Below, in pieces: positions 49,061 to 60,505 of a DNA stretch of 64,000 nucleotides. Under the pieces are notes generated by a model that was given only the letters and a program-made list of their open reading frames with translations, was not told the DNA's origin and made no database searches. Numbering within the stretch: the stretch's first letter is position 1; each line of letters begins with the position of its first letter. The translations under genes were made by a program, and so were the position numbers. The stretch comes from Conus ventricosus. Its lineage: Eukaryota > Mollusca > Gastropoda > Neogastropoda > Conidae. The DNA is taken from contig CM031614.1 in assembly GCA_018398815.1 (NCBI GenBank), positions 48,583,990 through 48,647,989 on the forward strand, read 5' to 3'.

Positions 49061-50117
49061 TTCTGACTGTTGCTTCTTTACCACTATACTGATTGCTCTG
49101 GTTTTGACACTGAAAAAAAGACCCAGCTTTAAAGACTTTCTCATCTTTTCATATTCCCTTTCTTGCTTTAAAGGCATTTGGTGGTTGATGTTCGTCATGC
49201 AGCGTTTCTGACATTCTTTGAGCTCTTTTGTTTTTTTTTTGTCTAAACAGTGGTGGATAAATTTCATCTTCTTCCCAAGGTCTTGGCCAAATTGGTATTC
49301 ATAGCTAATTTTCTTGCCAAAAAATGCCACAACAAAAACCCAGAGTACAAACTTGCAATAAAAGATTTCTGGCAAGAAGGTAAGCACAACCAGACAACAA
49401 GCTTTTCCCAATTCATCCTACCATCGAACAATTTCTCCCATTTGTTTTCTGTGAACCACAGGAAGGAGAAAGTGTAATGCAGGTTACACAGGGGTCCCTC
49501 ATTCTGTACTCACTCATACCTTTTGACTCGATGGAACACTGAAAACTGACTTGTTGTCATTTTAGGATGTAATATTCAGGCTGTATTTGTTCAGGCTGTA
49601 TTTGAAAGGTTCAACGGATGTACATATATAATCAAAGCATAATCTAAATACTTTAAAATGTTCTTGGAGAAGAGATCACCTAGTACTACTTGTGAATTTC
49701 TGCAATTCTTGTGTGGGTGGGGTGTCACTGAATTCAGAAAACAAGGAAAAGTGTGACAGATATGTGTGTTTACCTCAGAATGTTTTTAACCATCCAGCAG
49801 AAAATGTTTTGAGAAGAATTATATGATTTTTCCCTTCACCGTCAGATGCTTCACATGTATCACTAATTCAGTTGCCTTTCAAAATAGCCTTTGATTTTGA
49901 TATGCCATTTTGTTTCTGGAAAGAGCAATGTCTGACCTCTCTGAAAACAACAGCAGTGTTTTTGATGCAAGTATTTATAGTTAAATGTGAAGCTAATGGG
50001 TAGTGCAGTTTCCCCCCGTTTTAACCTTGCATATGGGTAAAAGAAAACTATGTCATGTGGAAGATGTAACTCAGACATGCCACAGTTTTTAGATGGGGTT
50101 TCACTCATCACTACTGA
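49061..50117. other. Intron sequence, nothing recognised
   Basis: AT-rich intronic sequence without repeats or exons that I can support. Confidence 0.5.
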
Positions 50118-50690
50118 ATTCATTCAAGAGAAATTCAAGATGAAGATGCACCGTAATCATCATTGAAATCATTCATGACAAGTTCGAGATGAAGATGCAC
50201 CATAATCACCATTGAATTCATTTAATACAAATTCGAGATGAAGATGCACCATAATCACAGTTGAATTCATTCATGACAAGTTCAAGGTGAAGATGCACCA
50301 TATTCACCATTGAATTCATTCATGACAAGTTCAAAATTAAGATATATCATAATCACCATTGAATTCATTCACAAGTTCAAGATCAAGTTGCACCATAATC
50401 TCCATTGAATTCATTCACAAGTTCAAGATGAAGATGCACCATAATCATCATTGAATTCAATTATTCATTCATGACAAGTTCGAGATGAAGATGCACCATA
50501 ATCACTATTGAATTCATTTAAGACAAATTCAAGATGAAAATGCACCATAATCATCATTGAATTAATTCACGAGTTCAAGATGAAGATGCACCATAATCAC
50601 TGTTGAATTAATTTAAGACAAATTCAAGATGAAAATGCTCATAACCACCATTGAATTCATTCACAAGTTCATGATGAAGATCACCATGAT
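50118..50690. repeat. Minisatellite, ~48-bp unit, ~12 copies
   Basis: The unit ATTGAATTCATTCATGACAA plus GTTCAAGATGAAGATGCACC and ATAATCACC is repeated with substitutions and small deletions (some copies lack ATGA). It is intronic. Confidence 0.95.
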
Positions 50691-51391
50691 ACATGCTGTG
50701 CAATGAACCACTTCGTATGAATCACCTTGTAATTGAATCTTGTACATCATGATATTTCACCAGTACTATAACAGACTTCTTGCAGAACTTTTCCAGAGAT
50801 GTTCGTTCAGATGCAATTCGTACATGTTTAAAACATCAGTTTATTTCAGTTCATATGATTATGAATACACAATCAAGACTGGATGCTTTTTTGACGCTTA
50901 TTTGTTGATAGTTGACTGCAGATTCATCTTGTTACTAGTTTGTTTCATTCATGGAGTCTTCTTGTTCCATCGTGAATTACAGCCCAGATACAGCCTGTGT
51001 AGCCTACAGGGCTGTAAACATGAGTTGAAATTTTTCTTTAAATGTAGAAACAGATGAAAACATGCAAATAGTAAACTGTTCTCATTTAATGCATTTGTTC
51101 ATCACGTGCCTCCTTTTACCTTGGATTTGAATATGACTTTTAGTTTTGCAGGCTGACAATAAATGTGCACCCCTCTATAGGGGCTTACGCAATCTGCTGA
51201 TCTATAATACAGTTGAAGGTGAAAGTATGTGTCTATGCGTGTGTGCAAATATACTTGCATGCATTTGCAAGCTTTTAGTTTTATTCTATGTCATTGTATG
51301 CTTCCACACGTGCACATGGATCATGCTAGTTTGTAACTATAGACATAAATGATTGTGTGTGTATTGTGAATGAGATATATACTACCTGCAG

Positions 51392-51559
51392 GTGCAGATT
51401 GACAAGTGGACACCAGGACGTCAGGGGTGTGTGGGTTATGGCAGCATGCTTGTGGGGGCGACGACCGACCCTGCTAGTATAACTTTGGCCGCATGGTCTG
51501 GCCAGCACGTATGGCCAGCTTGGATCTGTCCCAATTTCACATACTCGTATGGTTCCCAG
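51392..51559 (+). CDS. TRIM-NHR gene, NHR exon 2
   Basis: 56 codons, acceptor ACTACCTGCAG, donor GTACAG, phase 0 at both ends. It reads VQIDKWTPGRQGCVGYGSML, then ATTDPASITLAAWSGQ and VWPAWICPN. This fits the middle of the NHR fold (V-ID----W-G---G-T--DP--L). It joins 47901 and 52893 without a frame change. The 3.5-kb intron before it holds the LINE fragment and the minisatellite. Confidence 0.85.
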
Positions 51560-52892
51560 GTACAGTGTTTTCAGCTTACCGCATTGCTTTGGCATTTCAT
51601 AGGGAGTCAAGTTAATACAGCTTGAGGTTATTTCACATAAATCAAATGTCTAGATAACAGTGGGTTCATGATCTGTATTTTCTTTTCTTTTCTTTTTTTT
51701 TGTTTTGAAGGAGGTGATGGTGGGGCGAGGGTAAATGATGGAGGGAGCTGAATGGTTTTCTATGCCCTGTCACTGTTGGATGCGTTATTCTGACCCAAGT
51801 TCCTTTCCCTTCTGCATCATTAACAGCTACACCCATATTCATCCGTCTCCATTGCTCGCCTATGGGGAACTAGCACTGCCAGGTGACCATGAGACTAACC
51901 CCAAGAAAGGTCAAGAAAAGTCAAACACTGCATCTGAATCGCCTTAGTTGTGCCTGTTTCAAGAACAGTGCAGGGTATAGCACCTGCCAACAGCAATAAT
52001 CATTCACAGAACCATATAGAATTAACACAGTCATGCAGCGGAGTGCCACTTCATCTCTCCAACTGCAATTCCTATGAATCGTCAAATATACAGAACAGGT
52101 GGACGTATGTATCTGACTACAGGCTCGGTGGAGAGGGGAAATGAAAACTGAGCTGACCATGGGAACAGAGCATCAAGGCTACAGGATTTGGAAACAGCAT
52201 TTCTTTTTGCTTCTGTTTTTGCCATGTTGGTTTTTAGGTTAACATAGCTGTGTTCAATACTTTGTAGTGTGCAGGCATTAATGAATTCCGAGAGTGAGAA
52301 AAAAAATCTTTGGAAAGTTTTGCAACATACACAAAGATGCTACATTCAAGTGGATGAGATTGGATTGTGTGGTTTTCTTGCCTAACCTATAGCATACTCT
52401 TCTCTTAGTAGGAGTTGACCAGGATAGAATCCCTTCATGATCACCTCTCCATTTTTCTTCTTGTTCCTGGGCTAGAACTGCAAAGTTCACCATTACAGTT
52501 TTTGTGTCTCCGACATTTAATCTCACCATTAAGGTAGCCACATGCTGTCTTCATCAGTTATGTTTGAAAATGCACCATTGTACACATGTTTTGTTTTCAT
52601 GTCATCCATGCCACTGGCACACGATGGCCTATTTTTTCTCCAACAGGTTGAATGTGATTTAAAGTGTGTGTACGCCTTAGTTATGCATGCATTCACTCAC
52701 TGGAGTTCTGTGAAAAGTCTCATCCAAAGGGGTAAGAGAGGGCTGGAATCCTTACAGACACCGACTCTGAAGAGAACATCTGGCATGATGTGCTTCTGAT
52801 GGGTATTGAAACCATGACCTCCAGTCCCAGTCACCAATCCATGATGCTAACCACAGGGTTTATTTATGTTATCAATGCATTCTTTGTCCCAG
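51560..52892. other. Intron, nothing firm; possible diverged SINE remnant
   Basis: 51715-52200 contains several phrases resembling the long SINE body (GACCATGAGACTAACCCC, ACAGAACCATATAGAATT) but is too diverged to call. The rest is featureless. Confidence 0.3.
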
Positions 52893-53075
52893 GATTACAG
52901 CAACACAATCGGAGCTGCACTTGTTTCGCTGGGTGTGAACCATCGTGTGGGGCTGGCCCTGGACTCGACTCGCAGTCTGCACCTCTACGTGGACGGTCAG
53001 GATCAGGGGATTGCTGTCCGCAACATTCCAGACCCCTGCTATGCCATGTTTGATGTGGTGGACCGGTATGAGCAG
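52893..53075 (+). CDS. TRIM-NHR gene, NHR exon 3
   Basis: 61 codons, acceptor TCTTTGTCCCAG, donor GTAGGA, phase 0. It reads DYSNTIGAALVSLGVNHRVG, then LHLYVDGQDQGIAVRNIP and CYAMFDVVDRYEQ. The VG--LD---LH-YV-G-DQG-A--N-P--CYA--D segment is the most conserved part of NHR domains. With the two previous exons it gives about 163 residues, the normal NHR size. Confidence 0.9.
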
Positions 53076-54161
53076 GTAGGAGATAAGTCAGTATTTGAAA
53101 CACTGCTACCAAGGTCTCAAAAGTACATAGTGTAGCATTTTGACATTTGAGTGTCGCATTCCAAATCTAAGCTTAGCACTCACATGTGATACCACCAAAG
53201 CTGTAATGGGGATCTTTTTCTTGCTGCGATTTTTTTTTTCTCTCTGAAATTGTCTTTGTGGCGTCACACCAAGCATGATTTCACACTTTGCTTTGCACAC
53301 ACAGACTTAGTTACCCCTTTTCATTTTGCCATATTTTGTATACGTGCGACAGATTTTAAAAGTATATGTAAAAAAACACCACGAAATCTAAAGACAAAGT
53401 AAATTGAGGATGTATTGCTGTTGCAGAGTATAACCTTAACAGAGAGGGGAATGAGGTTGGGGGCCTCTGACCAAAGAGCAACAACTCTTGCTAACCTCTG
53501 TGTGTGAAGTTTGCGTCAGGCTGTGTCTTCTTCTTGTACAACATTCCTAGAAACATGAGGGGGAGTGGGGGGAGAGGTGGGGGGCTGGTGAGAGAGCATG
53601 AATTTGTACCCAGTATGCAGATGAATCAGGTTTGTAAGGGGTTTGTATCAGAAGTTGTTTTTTTTTCCCGCAGTTTTCGCAAGATCAGGTAGATGGTTCC
53701 GAGAAGAAGAAGTCTCTGCTGTGTGATGGCAGATGAAAACTAAACGAATGCCCCCCCCCCCCCCCCTGTCTCTCTAACTCCAAAAATTTTAGAAGACGAA
53801 ACATTAAAGAAACATCTTTGCCACCCCACCCCTCAACCCTGCCTTTACAAAATTTCAGAAGATATGTATATACTCACTGTAGAAAACACTTGTTTTTGTT
53901 GAGATGTACCCCAGTAGCAGTTTTATGGTAAAACAGATTGGAACATAACATGACATGACGGTTGAGAAGAGGGAAATCTCATTTTGAATTGACCTACATT
54001 AATCAAATCGACTTGCATTGAAACCAGTCGAAAAGGCGTCAAAATCGCTATCATCTTCAGCAATTTTTCTTCTGCACTTACTTCTTCTCCTTGCAGAATT
54101 AAGCAATTTTTTTTTGACGAAATAATTTACACTCTGAAGATCTACGTTGTCCTGATTATTT

Positions 54162-54990
54162 TTAACCTTTCCCGTACTCCGTGGGTGTGAAATCACCCAG
54201 ACACGTGTTTTTTGCTCTGTAACTCTAGTAATTTTGAAGCCACTTCCACTTAATTTCATGACTTTGTCCCTAATATATTATACTACATATCAACTGAAAA
54301 TTATTTTGTTTTATACATAAACAAAGAAATAATTAAACAATTCATGTCCCAGTACGTTGTGGGTGTGAGAACACCCATACTACAAAGAATAAACCTTGCA
54401 TGCCATACGCTGTGGTGTGGGGCACCCATACTTACAAAGCTTGCGCGCCACACGCTATGGATGTGAACGTCACGCGTGCTTGTACAGAGAGATAAGAGTC
54501 GCGTTGGTAAGAAATTCTTCCTGCCCACGATTTGGTGCCACCGAGTTCCGTCTGCTTTGTCTTTTGTGGATCATATCCCGGTTCAAGTCTACGGTAAGTT
54601 TTTCTCTAAAGTTGTAACTCATTTCATAAAACGATATTTAGTGCACTAGATATCTACAACAATGTTGAATGAATTGTTTTTTCTGTAGAAAAGAGAATAA
54701 TAGGTCCCAATTAGTTCCAAGAAAGAAACCCCACCTATGCCTAAAACAAAAAGGAAGAAAAAATGCCAGCCAGCCAAGAACGCCGACATCTCGGTCATGG
54801 GAAAGGGGACTGGCAACAGGCTGCTGCCGCAATGTTCCGGCATCTGCTGAACTCCATACTGTAAACACACCGTCTCCTGCCTCTTCATCTGATATGGCCC
54901 TTTGCGGTCGGCTGGGCTATAAGCAACATTATCTTATCTTATCTTATCTGCCTCTTCATGCCACAAGGAGGGAGGGGAAGGGAAAAGGGA
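54162..54990 (+). mobile_element. piggyBac-type end C (same family as element A)
   Basis: TTAACCTTTCCCG at 54162 matches the element A end with one mismatch. GGGTGTGAAATCACCC follows 21 bp inside (54183-54198), GGGTGTGAGAACACCC is at 54361-54376 (178 bp further), and two weaker copies lie near 54412 and 54459 in a local ~49-bp duplication. This reproduces the architecture of the 22768 end. A leader-like segment then ends in CTACG|GTAAGT (donor at 54596). An acceptor TTTTTTCTGTAG at 54688 precedes a short basic frame starting MPKTKRKKKCQP. No matching opposite end was found. Confidence 0.5.
54889..54947 (+). mobile_element. 59-bp LINE-tail micro-insertion with 12-bp TSD
   Basis: CTGCCTCTTCAT occurs at 54877-54888 and 54948-54959 around CTGATATGGCCCTTTGCGGT, then GGCTGGGCTATAAGCAACAT and (TATCT)n. 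It interrupts the piggyBac C sequence, so it is younger than that element. Confidence 0.85.
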
Positions 54991-55067
54991 GGAAGGGCGC
55001 TAGAAAAGGCTTTCGCTTCTGTCGGCACCATTACAATCATTTCTAATCGGATATGGAATGTAGGCGC

Positions 55068-55071
55068 ACAC

Positions 55072-55112
<41 letters not shown>

Positions 55113-55290
55113 CAAAAAAAAGTGTGTGAAATGATTCATAGTGTGTGTGCGTGTTTGTGTGCGAGTGCGAGTATGCGCGCGCGTGTGTATATGTGTGTGT
55201 TTTGAATGAGCGTATGTGTCATCAGTCTCTGTGTATGTGTGTGTGTGTGTGTGTGAATGAGTTTGTGTGTGTGTGTGTGACTGAAAGTGA
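55068..55290. repeat. GT-rich microsatellite region
   Basis: Several GT runs with CG and GAAT interruptions. (GATA)n at 55566-55599 and a second GT run at 55600-55648 lie beyond the next exon. Confidence 0.9.
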
Positions 55291-55416
55291 ATGTATGCGT
55301 GCACATGCAGATACGATTAGCAAAAACTGCCGTCAGAATGTTTGCATTGCTGGTTAGTTTGATCAAGTGTGGGCATTTTTATGCAAAAGTTTGAGATATT
55401 TCTACTTTCTTTACAG

Positions 55417-55498
55417 CTCAATCTTTACGGAAAGGACAGACTCAACATCATTGAAGCCCTCAGCGTGGCAAATGGTGAAGGAGACAGTTTGGAAGATG
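55417..55498 (+). CDS. TRIM-NHR gene, probable exon closing the NHR domain
   Basis: Acceptor CTTTCTTTACAG, donor GTATGT. It joins 53075 in phase 0 and reads LNLYGKDRLNIIEALSVANG, then EGDSLED, leaving one base over. The first residues plausibly complete the last NHR strand. This exon lies between a piggyBac end (54162) and a piggyBac transposase remnant (58220), which is odd (see findings). Confidence 0.6.
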
Positions 55499-55730
55499 GT
55501 ATGTTGCTTGTCGGCTCGTTGCTGATCTCACATTTTTTAAATTTCATACTTTTCATAATAACAACAGATAGATAGATAGATGGATGGATAGATAGATAGT
55601 GTGTGTGTGTGTGTGTGTGTGCGTGGTGTGTGTGTGTGTGTGTGTGTGGTGAGAAAGGAGTGCTTACACATATTAGTTTCTTACTTTTGCTTTTCTTATG
55701 ATAAAATCAAACTTGTTTCTATCTGTCCAG

Positions 55731-55843
55731 CTATGGACAGAGTCTGGACAGTCAAGCCTTTGATGATCGTGAGGAAGGGGTCAACAGTGGCGATGATCTG
55801 ACCAGTGACGATGAACCTGATATCACCACACTGAGGAATCAGA
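55731..55843 (+). CDS. Acidic exon, TRIM-NHR tail or piggyBac leader
   Basis: Acceptor TCTATCTGTCCAG, donor GTGAGT. The open frame (one base, then 37 codons, one base left) reads YGQSLDSQAFDDREEGVNSG, then DDLTSDDEPDITTLRNQ. Its entry phase does not fit the preceding exon, which leaves one base where two are needed. The frame that does fit stops after 22 codons. Either a base has been lost (mutation or assembly error) or this exon belongs to a different transcript, for example the acidic N-terminus of the piggyBac transposase downstream. Confidence 0.4.
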
Positions 55844-56032
55844 GTGAGTTCACCTCAATAATAATGTCACATTTCATTAGTATCTGCAGGTAAATCATTT
55901 GGAAACTGCATCACACTAAGGATAATTCCATTAGGAGTGCTCACGCAGTATCAGGGGTGGGAACTGGTAACAGACAAAAAAGAGGAAATCTAGGGGGGTC
56001 CGGGGGCATGCCCCCCCGGAAAATTTTTTTTC

Positions 56033-57151
56033 TTAACCCTCTTGTATTCAGATTCTCTGAGGCCAAATTCCCCCTAGTTTTCAGATTCTTTTGGTGCATT
56101 TAGCCTTAAAATGGGTATGTGCAGTTCAGGCTTCACCACAACCAAGAATAAACCTCTAGAGCTACGAAATTCTGCATGTATGGTCACAAGGCTTTGTTCT
56201 ATACTGTGAGCAAGATTTTGTGTGTCTCGAGGTGAAAGGTCGTGTCACTGTCACCAAAATGTTGCCCAATGTGTCACATGCGATGGTGACAATTCTAATA
56301 CAGCACACCAACATGCAGTTATCCCATGCACATGCATGTTAGTGTTGTAAAATGAAAGTTGGGGCCTACCTGAGATGATCTGTCTTCTGTCCACCCGTTC
56401 AGTCCCCACAGGTAATCCACAGAATGTCACACACAACTAGTGAATTGTCACTACTGAACAGTTACTGTAAGTAAACTCAAGCACGGTTCATCATTGTTTA
56501 TCTGTAACTGTTCTAAGCACTTTATACATGTCCATATGTGAGGGGTATAAACAAAAAGAAATAATCGAGAGGGGGTGGCAGTGTTCGGCAGTGAATGCGC
56601 AGGGCCTGTCGGCTGTTGGAATGCGGCCACATTGGCAGGATGTGTAGCCGGTCGCCATGTGGTTTGCAGAGCAGCGAGCGGCACGTTGTCTTCGGGGTCA
56701 CTTTCAACATTTTCCTCTCCTTCATCGGTGCCATTTTCAACATCACTCTCTTCTCCTAACTCTCCATTTTCAAACTTCTCTACTTCTTGCAAAATTTGAT
56801 CCCACTCCTCCGCAGAATAATCAGGAATATCATCAAACTCGCTGTTGTTAGCAGACGACGCCATTGTGAAAATCGGTCAGTCTCACGCTCGACTGTTCGC
56901 TCGCAGTTTCTCCTCTCTTTTGTGAATGGAAGTGGTGCCAGCATCCAAAAATAGTGCTGCCACATTACTGGGCTATAGTGGGAAATCCCCAACAACTTTT
57001 AGTGGCTCTCCGAGCATTTCACGGCGTCAGCACGTGATGGAAAAGTACCGTACACATGCGGCCCCGCTACTCCCGTTTTGCGCCCGTTATGAAATCTAGC
57101 GTGCAGTCTGAGCACTCCCGTCTGCGCCCGTTACGAAAACTAGAGGGTTAA
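56033..57151 (-). mobile_element. piggyBac-type element B, 1.1 kb, nested
   Basis: TTAACCCTCTTGT at 56033 and TTAACCCTCTAGT (reverse strand, ending 57151) are inverted ends including the TTAA target site. Near the right end, CGCCCGTTACGAAAACTAG is repeated as CGCCCGTTATGAAATCTAG about 50 bp inward. It carries only the start of a transposase on the minus strand. Its terminal sequence and lack of GGGTGT palindromes separate it from families A/C. It sits inside the CAGGGG element. Confidence 0.75.
56455..56864 (-). pseudogene. piggyBac transposase N-terminus (element B)
   Basis: From ATG 56864 the minus strand reads SSANNSEFDDIPDYSAEEWD, an acidic run (GELGEESDVENGTDEGEENV) and PTGPAHSLPNTAT. 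After a one-base shift comes PLDYFFLFIPLTYG-like text. The acidic N-terminus followed by TGP--LP--A-PLDYFFLF is the conserved entry to piggyBac transposases. Everything downstream, including the catalytic aspartates, is deleted. Confidence 0.65.
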
Positions 57152-57779
57152 GGATGCAAATCTGTGCAATCTGGTGTATTTTGGGCAAATAAATGAAACA
57201 TTCAGAGAGCATAAAATATGGGTTTTTTGGGGCACGGTTTCATCTATAGATCACATGCAAATATTACAAAAATACTCACCCTACTTCGAAAAAAAGAACA
57301 TTGAAATGGATGCAACAAGCCCACGACTGGAGTAGTTGACTTCTTTTTCACACAGAGAACAAAAAGCGAGTCCAGGAGCCAGAATTTTTCTCATGAATGT
57401 ACACAGCCTTTCGTTGTCTGCTGTCTTCTCCATCCACTCCCATCTCCATGGATTTTTTATGTTGCTTTCGTCAAATTTCTGAAGCCCGCGCTTTTACGAT
57501 GTCTCATCGGTACGCCATTTTGAATGTATCCCACAGTTCTTAGCGCCGGATATAGGCCTACTGTATCCTGCTAGACAGGCCATCTGATTACTGAAATCGA
57601 CCGTAACCGAACAAGAGGTAGGCCCTATCTCCGCGAATTTCATTTTCCGAGGAAATAACATTTCAAATCCGAGGAAATCTTTTGCTTCTACCGCGGAATT
57701 CCGCGGATCCGGGAGAATTCCCCCCCCTGAGTATGGGTGTGGGGATGAGGGAGGAGAAGGGGTGCTACTGCTAGTACCT

Positions 57780-57990
57780 GTTAGTAGTGTGTGCAGATGT
57801 GTGTGTCCGTCTGTGTATACAGATATGAATGAATGTGGCATATGTTTTACTGGTGTGTGTGTGGGTTTGCACGCACACGCATATACCAGTGTGTGTATGT
57901 GTATGTGTAGGTGCCGCGTTACGTGTATACCCGTGTGTGTGTGTGTGTGTGTTGAGGGGCTGTTTCCGTATGTCTGTGTGACTGTGCAAA
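57780..57990. repeat. GT-rich imperfect microsatellite
   Basis: Imperfect GTGT/GCAC sequence with a pure GT run at about 57933-57952. Confidence 0.8.
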
Positions 57991-58062
57991 AAAAAAGTGT
58001 GAAATGATTGATAGAAATAACAGCTGAGTTCCCATTTTATACTGTATACATGCTGTTCACAG

Positions 58063-58220
58063 GACCTCGCAGAATCCAAGATGAACCTGAAAACCTGGTG
58101 TATCCGTCAGACCTTTTTGACTCCAGTGACTTGAGGACGACTTTCCTTTCCTTAGAGTACAGGTCAAACTTTTTTGAGGCAAGGAGAGTCTCCTCGGGCA
58201 GGCTGGCTCGTCTACTTTGA
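58063..58220 (+). CDS. Last exon of TRIM-NHR gene, or piggyBac N-terminus
   Basis: Acceptor TGCTGTTCACAG ends at 58062. It joins the acidic exon at 55843 in phase (A|GA) and reads RPRRIQDEPENLVYPSDLFD, then SSDLRTTFLSLEYRSNFFE and a stop at 58218-58220. Acidic, Ser-rich sequence leading directly into piggyBac transposase sequence suggests it may be the transposase's own N-terminal region with a frameshift near 58195. A host-gene tail is the alternative. Confidence 0.4.
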
Positions 58221-59850
58221 CTGACCAACCAACTGTTGAAGATGGCGTCTATATGGCAAAAGATGGCACGAAGTGGAACTCTGTTCCTCCTCTGTCAGTA
58301 GGGCGCACTAAGTGCCAGGTTGTGATGAAATTAGAACTCCGTTAGATGCTTTCAGTTTGTTTTTTAGTAAAGAGCAGCTAGAACTTTTAGTGAAATACAC
58401 AAATCTGGAAGGAGTCCGAAAAAAGGGAACAAATTAAAAAAAACCCTGATGAAATAGAAATGAAGGGGTTTGTAGGGTGCTTGTTGTTCTTAGGAGCAAT
58501 GAAGAAAAGCATGCTGCCAACTACCGTACTGTTTGACCCTTTCTATGGGCAGAAGCTGTGAGGGCAACTTTCAGCAGAAATCGTTTTCTTCAACTGTTGG
58601 CCTGTCTGCGCTTTGATGACAAACAGACCAGGAATGCTAGAAGATGTCAAGATGTCTTTGCGCCCTTCCGTGTGTTTTGGGATGAGTTCACCCAAAACCT
58701 CAAGAAATACTACATCCCAGGCCTGTGCATTACCATAAGTGAGCAGCTTGTTCCTTTCCGTGGTCGGTGTTCCTTTCTACAATACCTTCCTTCAAAACCA
58801 GACCGCTACGGTCTGAAGATTTTTTGGGCATGTGACGCAGAGAACAACTATCCACTTTCGCTGTGCCTTACCTGGGTCGACCTCTTGGTGCGCAACGCCA
58901 AGTAAACCTGGGCCGAAACATGGCTATTCAGCTGTCCACGCCCTTTTTATAAGACCGGCCGAAAATGTCACTGCCGACAACTTCTTTACGGATAAGCAAC
59001 TGTCGGATACGCTTCTCCAAAACAAATTGACTTTCATTGGAACGGTGAGAAGCAACAGGACCTTCCTTCATGAGCCCTTCAAACAAAAGCTGGCCAGGAG
59101 CTCCATAGTTCAACTTTTGTTTCAATGAGAAAACCACTCTGGTGAATTACCAAAGGCCAACAAAAACATGGTGGTTTTGAGCACCATGCACCATGACAAG
59201 GCAGTGGATCCAACTGCTATCAAAAGAAGCCTGACATCATCAGGTTCTATAATGCCACCAAAGGCGCCGTGGATGCGAGGGACAAAATGCCCACGCGTAC
59301 TCCACCAAAAGGGTCACTAAGAGGTGGCCTATGGTCATGTTTTTTAACACACTTGACCTGGGCACCATAGCCGCAAGGGTCATCTGGCAAAAGAAATTTC
59401 CGGATGACAAGCTGTCTCATCCTGACATGAGACTGCAGTTCCTGGTCAAGATGGCAGAGCAGCTGTGCATGGAGCAAATACAGACAGGCTTTCAGCCACA
59501 AATCTCTCCAGACCGTTCCAGCAAACACCGACATTTGTCGCTGACCATCTTTCTGAGAATCGGTATCTGAACACCAACCACGGAAAGGAACAAGCTGCTC
59601 AGGCAAGCGAAAGACAGCAACTTTGTTTGGACAAGAGAGGTCCACCAGAGAAGGCAGCAAAACAGGGCACAAAGAAGCAAGGTCCGTTGTGGCTCTTGTC
59701 ACTGGAAGTCTGACCGCAAGACCACCATGTTCTGCTTCCATTGTTCTGCCTGCTTGCAAGGAACATGTCAAGCATATTTGCCAGGACTGTACTGCACTAG
59801 CCTCCACCAGCACTGTCGTCACCATTGCGGAGTAGGAAGGCTCTCATCAG
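58205..59850 (+). pseudogene. Decayed piggyBac transposase, near full length
   Basis: In shifted frames: STLTDQPTVEDGVYMAKDGT, KWNSVPPLSVGRTK, then EMKGFVGCLLFLGAMKKSM. At 58558-58905 comes FSRNRFLQLLACLRFDD, VFAPFRVFWDEFTQNL, SEQLVPFRGRCSFLQYLPSK, YGLKIFWACD. After another shift comes ENVTADNFFTDKQLSDTLL (the TADNFF block of the DDE core), then NMVVLSTMHHD. The C-terminus has the Cys/His knuckle (DRKTTMFCFHCS, then CKEHVKHICQDC). At least six frameshifts or stops make it non-functional. Element boundaries to the right are not identified. The family is DDE_Tnp_1_7 (PGBD). Confidence 0.85.
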
Positions 59851-59989
59851 CAGCTGCCCATAGAAAGCTTGCAAATAAAGTTTTACCTGTAGTGACATTA
59901 TTATGGATATACCCATTTTATTGTACAGTGGGTTTTTTTGTTTTTTTTCCCCAAGTCTTGACTTTAGCTGTATCATCATGACCTGCATC

Positions 59990-60444
59990 AAATAGGGCGA
60001 TCCCTACTTTTTCTGAACGAAGTGCTGCCAGTTCAGTGATAGGTTATTTTTATGATTTCATTGAAAGCTGTGTGTGTTGTATGTTTGTGCGTGTGGGCGT
60101 ATGTGTGTGTGTGCAGCCCCGTTTCAAAGCTTAAAAGGTAGAAAGGAGCGAAAAGAGTAGAAATGGTCTGCAACCAAGTTATAATGTATTTGTTTCCTTT
60201 ATAAAAAAGATTTCTTTTTCTAATTGCCCGCATTGTTATTTATCAATGATTGCAATTTTGTTAGCAGTGAGTGTGTTAATGGCCTCTGCAACAGAACTGG
60301 AATGTCATAGCATACGTGATTTCCGTTTGAAACACCCTTATTTGGCTATATGAAGAGAGAGAGAGAGAAGGGGTGGATAAATAATCAGGAATAATGCAAT
60401 GTGTTCTTGGCTGGTATTTTTGGTATATTTTATGACAAAATTGG

Positions 60445-60505
<61 letters not shown>

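Larger units (their letters stand above)
55952..57729. mobile_element. TIR element with CAGGGGTGGGAA ends and 5-bp TSD
   Basis: The left end CAGGGGTGGGAACTGG (55952) and right end (reverse complement CAGGGGGGGGAATTCTCC, ending 57729) are inverted repeats over 12 bp with one mismatch. Both are flanked by AGTAT (55947-55951 and 57730-57734). Interior parts include a GGGGGCATGCCCCC hairpin near the left end and CCGCGGAATTCCGCGGATCC near the right. Without the nested piggyBac it is about 660 bp and non-coding. The superfamily is unknown: CAGGGG resembles hAT ends, but hAT makes 8-bp TSDs. Confidence 0.6.

Noticed and set aside
50118..50690. CRISPR-like array of ~48-bp spaced repeats
   Set aside because: The whole unit is repeated rather than a repeat plus unique spacers, and the genome is eukaryotic. 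It is a minisatellite.
54669..55043. A 125-codon protein-coding gene
   Set aside because: The frame includes the 59-bp LINE-tail insertion and shows no domain. It is better explained as part of the piggyBac end region.
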